From Acanthaster planci (lineage: Eukaryota; Echinodermata; Asteroidea; Valvatida; Acanthasteridae), in NCBI RefSeq assembly GCF_001949145.1, contig NW_019091538.1, forward strand, positions 456,135 through 506,994: DNA of 50,860 nucleotides, in the 5' to 3' direction. Positions 47,401 to 50,860 of the stretch are shown here, one piece after another. Under the pieces are notes generated by a model that was not told the origin of the DNA, did not search any database, and saw only the letters and a list, made by a program, of their open reading frames with translations. Both the position numbers and the translations under genes were made by a program. The stretch's first letter is position 1, and every line of letters begins with the position of its first letter.

Positions 47401-50400
47401 GCCACCCGAACTCAGCCCACGTATCTACCTTCTCATACATGTTTCATACAATGTTTAATGATTTGGCCATGTTCTTTACATAGGGTGATGCTACTACACG
47501 TATGCCCCTGTATGGGTCTGGTTTTTAATGGTCAATTGGATGAACCAACTACATGTCTTTTGAATGATGTTAGTCAACCTGTGATCAACCAGAATCATCC
47601 ATCTAACTTGCACAATGTTTCTTATGAAGTCATGTGACATTTGGTCTAATTGATCAAACTGATGCAGAAATTTATAGACCCCATTGGTGCATAACTGAGC
47701 TCTCATTTTGTCTGTGAACAAGGCGTGCAATTTGTCCTTGCTTAGCATGTGTGGAGTTGTCAACTCTGCCTTGATTTGTTTGGCTATTTAAAATGACATT
47801 GACAAGCTTTTTCTTCCTTCCTAATAGATATGATCAGCTTTTCAAGGCAGGAATGCTTGCTGGGGTATTCACTACAGCCATCATGGCCCCAGGCGAGCGC
47901 ATCAAATGTCTTCTGCAGGTGAGAAAGAAAAAGCTCAGCCCGTTGATGAAGAGGACAGAGGAATAGTTTTAGCAATTGCAGTTTGGACATTTCATGAAGT
48001 GGGGATCCAAAAGTGTGGCATTTTTGTGTCCCTGTGACGCCCTGACTTGAGTAATTTGACATGGAAGCTGTCAAAATCAACTGGAATCCTAGGGACCTGC
48101 AACGCTGGTGGGCATAAGCTCTTGCCTTGGTTGATGCATGCCGCCTCTCTGTAGTTTAATGTACATAAACAATGACATACAAGTACACGTACCATTGGAG
48201 ATGGGTAGACTGTTCCAAGTCCGTCCATTGTCATTTGGATTCTAATTATCGGGCATGTTTGAGTAGCTCACACAGATTGACTTGGGTAAGAGAAGTTGAG
48301 TTAGCTACTACAGCCGGGCTAATTGGATGGCCCAATGTTCTTGGGTCACATACATTGTAGGTAACTTGTAGGAACAGGTCACTCACTCCCATGGACACAC
48401 CTTTCTTTCATTGCCTACAAGTGGGCAAAAAAATTACATGTGTGCCTGGCCATCAGCACAAAAGCAAGAGAACAATTTGAAAAGTGTACTTAAATCCCAA
48501 GTGAAAAAAAACAGTGGTGGTCACTGTTTGTAAACAGAAGAAAGTTCTATTATGGGCTTTAATACTGGACTACAACTTTGCTCTCAGATTCAAGCTGCGT
48601 CGGCCGAAAAGGCCAAGTTTGCAGGGCCCCTAGACTGTGCCAAACAGATCTACAGGGAGTCAGGTCTTTTCAGGGGATTGTACAAAGGAACAGCTGCCAC
48701 GCTCCTTAGAGGTAAGCCATATAGTTGGCAGATTCTCTAGGGAGGTATCAGTGAATTGATGTATTGGACGTGTGATCTCAAAGCTTATTGTAATTTTGCT
48801 GCATCTGCAAAAGCCAAACTCTGCACTGCAACCCAGAGACACCTGTTTATAATTGGTCAGTGAATAGATCTGGCGCAAGAAAGTTTTCCCAGAAATGAGT
48901 TGACTTTTGCATTTAGTTTTTCAGTACTCGGAGCCCAAGCTGTCTTTGATTAAAACATCACTTGGTGGTATGCTGAAAATCTCCATACCAAGGTGAAACA
49001 GAAGTACACATTGTTACATTGGAAAAAAATGATACATGTATTTGCTTGAGAAGGAAAATCTTGTCGTCCTGAGTGATTCCTGGCATTAAATCTCCCAAGT
49101 CATGGCACCATTGCTTGTCTGGCAAATTAAAGGCAGCTCTTCCCTTACTGTACATGTATGAATCAAATGTTTGGGTTTTTTAATAAAAATATGATATTTC
49201 TCTAGCCGTTGTCATTAGGCCTTTTCCGTTTGAGAATTGTACATGAATTATTGCAGCAGCAACTGGTTAGTGTGCTGTAATCTCTGTACCACCTGCTGCC
49301 CTTCTGTTCTCCATTCAATTTTATAGCCTTCTCATTTTTTAGCTGTTAAATCAGGGTGAAAATAAATCAGTTTCACTTTCTTGTCTACTTTCTATAAACA
49401 TCTGGAAATTTAAGTCAGACATGCATATCGAACTGTATTAAGTCACCTATTAAATAAAAGAGAATTCCAGATTAAGAAATAGGACCAGATTGCCTATTAT
49501 CACTTCTTCTTTTGCTCTCTGCACAGTTCTTATTAAAGGATTTAATTTCATCCCCCATCAAAAGTCCTGCAGTTCATTTAGTTATGTCACTTCTTTGCAA
49601 TAACCCTAGTAACTGCTGCACGGAATATCTGGAATCATCACATCTCTTTCCCCAGCTTTCCTAATCCCTTCTTGATTTCTTTGCAGACGTTCCTGCTAGT
49701 GGCATGTATTTCATGGTGTATGAATGGCTGAAAGTATCGCTTACACCAGCGGGTCAAAAGTACGTCATAAGTAGCAATATTTGTGGCTTTTTCAAATCAC
49801 AAAGTTGGCCTTTTGCATGTACTATTACTATGCTTTTGCATTGTTCCAAAGATAAATATATTACTAGGCCCTCCACCTTTTGGGTGCTCTAAATTTCACG
49901 AGAACTATGACTGTAGGCATTTCGCTATATCAACGTTTTTTGTAATTTCATGTAATTATTTCAGATTCTTAATTCTTTTGCTTTTTTACAAGAAACCTTT
50001 TTAAATTTCCACAAATCTTCTCTGTGGAAGAGACCAATAGGAGATTCTTTGTACATGTATATACTTAAGCTTTCCAGAGGCGAGTGGCTAGGCTCTGCCT
50101 TCATCAATTTTTAAATATCCTTCAAAATCAGAAGGATTTAGAACTATGCATTGAGAGGGCTGCAAGTCAGCAAAATTTCAAGGATTTCTAGCAGCATTAT
50201 TTCGTTGTGAAATAAAACAAACATTTGTTTCTGAATCTAGACACTTGTAGAAATTGTAAACTCATCACATTCTCATCCTAAGGAAGTTTGGTAACTACAT
50301 AGTTGCTCCAAAGGTCATCAGTGACAAAGGAAGAAGTGACCCTGATGTACAATGAACACAGGCTCAGAGGCTAGTTTTATTTGTGAAACGAATGGCAAGA

Positions 50401-50576
50401 CTGAGTATTATGTCAAATGTTTTTTTGAAAAAATTTTGTAAAATGACTCGATCTGTTTTATTTCAGTCCTGGGGACCTGAGCCCTTTACGTGTCCTTTTG
50501 GCTGGTGGCACGGCTGGAGTTCTTAATTGGGTAGTTGCTATTGCACCAGACACTCTCAAGTCCAGATTACAGACAG
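44440..50576 (+). CDS. SLC25A20: Mitochondrial carnitine/acylcarnitine carrier, paralogue B (3' end beyond window)
   Basis: Visible exons: 44440-44535, 45091-45183, 46402-46529, 47828-47918, 48588-48711, 49687-49759, 50467-50576, encoding 238 residues with perfect phase continuity. The last visible exon ends in phase 1 at a GT donor, and two exons matching copy A exons 8-9 should lie past the right edge. Start [15 protein letters not shown], then [47 protein letters not shown], the conserved Arg-Asp of [14 protein letters not shown], and [11 protein letters not shown]. These follow the vertebrate protein more closely than copy A, so B is probably the conserved orthologue. Introns hold a hairpin MITE (45223-45324) and a hAT relic (45565-46061). 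Confidence 0.95.
45223..45324. mobile_element. Hairpin MITE in carrier B intron 2
   Basis: Left arm ATTTTGCACAATGTTAGAAA then GGCACTGTGGGA; right arm TCCCACAATGCCTTTCTACA then CCATTGTGCAAAAT. Arms of about 38 bp with a few mismatches. Non-coding; target duplication not clear. Confidence 0.7.
45565..46061. mobile_element. Non-autonomous hAT-type element with 8-bp target duplication
   Basis: The short ends TAGGGCTG and (other strand) TAGGGCCG frame 497 bases rich in CGAATATTCG motifs near both ends. Flanks are AAAAAGAA (45557-45564) and AAAAGGAA (46062-46069), an 8-bp duplication with one mismatch, as expected for hAT. Gene-length coding potential is absent. It lies in intron 2 of carrier B. 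Confidence 0.65.
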
Positions 50577-50860
50577 GTAGTTAGAGTTATGTACTAGCTG
50601 TTGCAAAGATGCAATTCCCTCAATTTATTCAAATGTTTCTTAGGATAACAATGGAACGTAAACAGTTTTTGTTCTGTTTTCAGTACTGTGTAATACATTC
50701 GATACATTTTGGCCGTTTTAGGGTTCTAAAATGAGCTCAAAATCAGCAGCTTTTGTGTGTAACCACCAGAGAAAGTGGGAGGGGGGGTAATGATCAGTTG
50801 TCCATCCCCCTTGAGCCAAAAGGGGGGAAGGAGTAGGTTATATCCCCCTCCTCCTGTCCA

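Overview
The window is metazoan nuclear DNA. Its genes are split by short spliceosomal introns (GT..AG, consistent phases), intergenic DNA is full of small palindromic transposon relics, and TACATG/TAGGCCTA-type simple sequence is common. Gene content and this texture suggest an invertebrate deuterostome (echinoderm-, hemichordate- or amphioxus-like). That placement is inference; no taxon-specific marker was seen.

Layout, left to right. (1) 404-6692, minus: the 5' two-fifths of a leukotriene A4 hydrolase gene (LTA4H), running off the left edge; its GGMEN-motif exon is present twice in tandem. (2) 6693-9882: gene-free, with a palindromic MITE. (3) 9883-10920, minus: an intronless rhodopsin-class GPCR resembling GPR21/GPR52. 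(4) 10921-17389: no recognised host gene; an interspersed repeat and a dead non-LTR retrotransposon (about 12960-13890, minus). (5) 17390-19513, minus: DCLRE1B/Apollo, coding region in one exon. (6) 19514-24291: repeat-rich spacer with a TIR element and a Mutator-like MITE. (7) 24292-30426, plus: rabenosyn-5 (RBSN) in eight coding exons, a short 523-residue form. (8) 30427-35414: spacer with a perfect 37-bp hairpin and, on the minus strand, a decayed copy of the RBSN C-terminal end. (9) 35415-40916, minus: a complete nine-exon mitochondrial carnitine/acylcarnitine carrier paralogue (copy A). (10) 44440 to the right edge, plus: a second carrier (copy B), closer to canonical SLC25A20, in head-to-head orientation; seven exons visible, the end lies beyond the window.

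The genes do not form an operon-like pathway; they are housekeeping neighbours (lipid-mediator peptidase, telomere/crosslink-repair nuclease, endosomal Rab effector, mitochondrial carriers) plus an orphan GPCR. The most notable structures are the LTA4H tandem exon pair separated by only 44 nt, which is expected to force mutually exclusive use of two versions of an active-site segment, and the inverted SLC25A20 duplication beside an inverted RBSN fragment. All exon borders were read by eye from splice sites, reading frame and remembered family conservation; no alignment was run.
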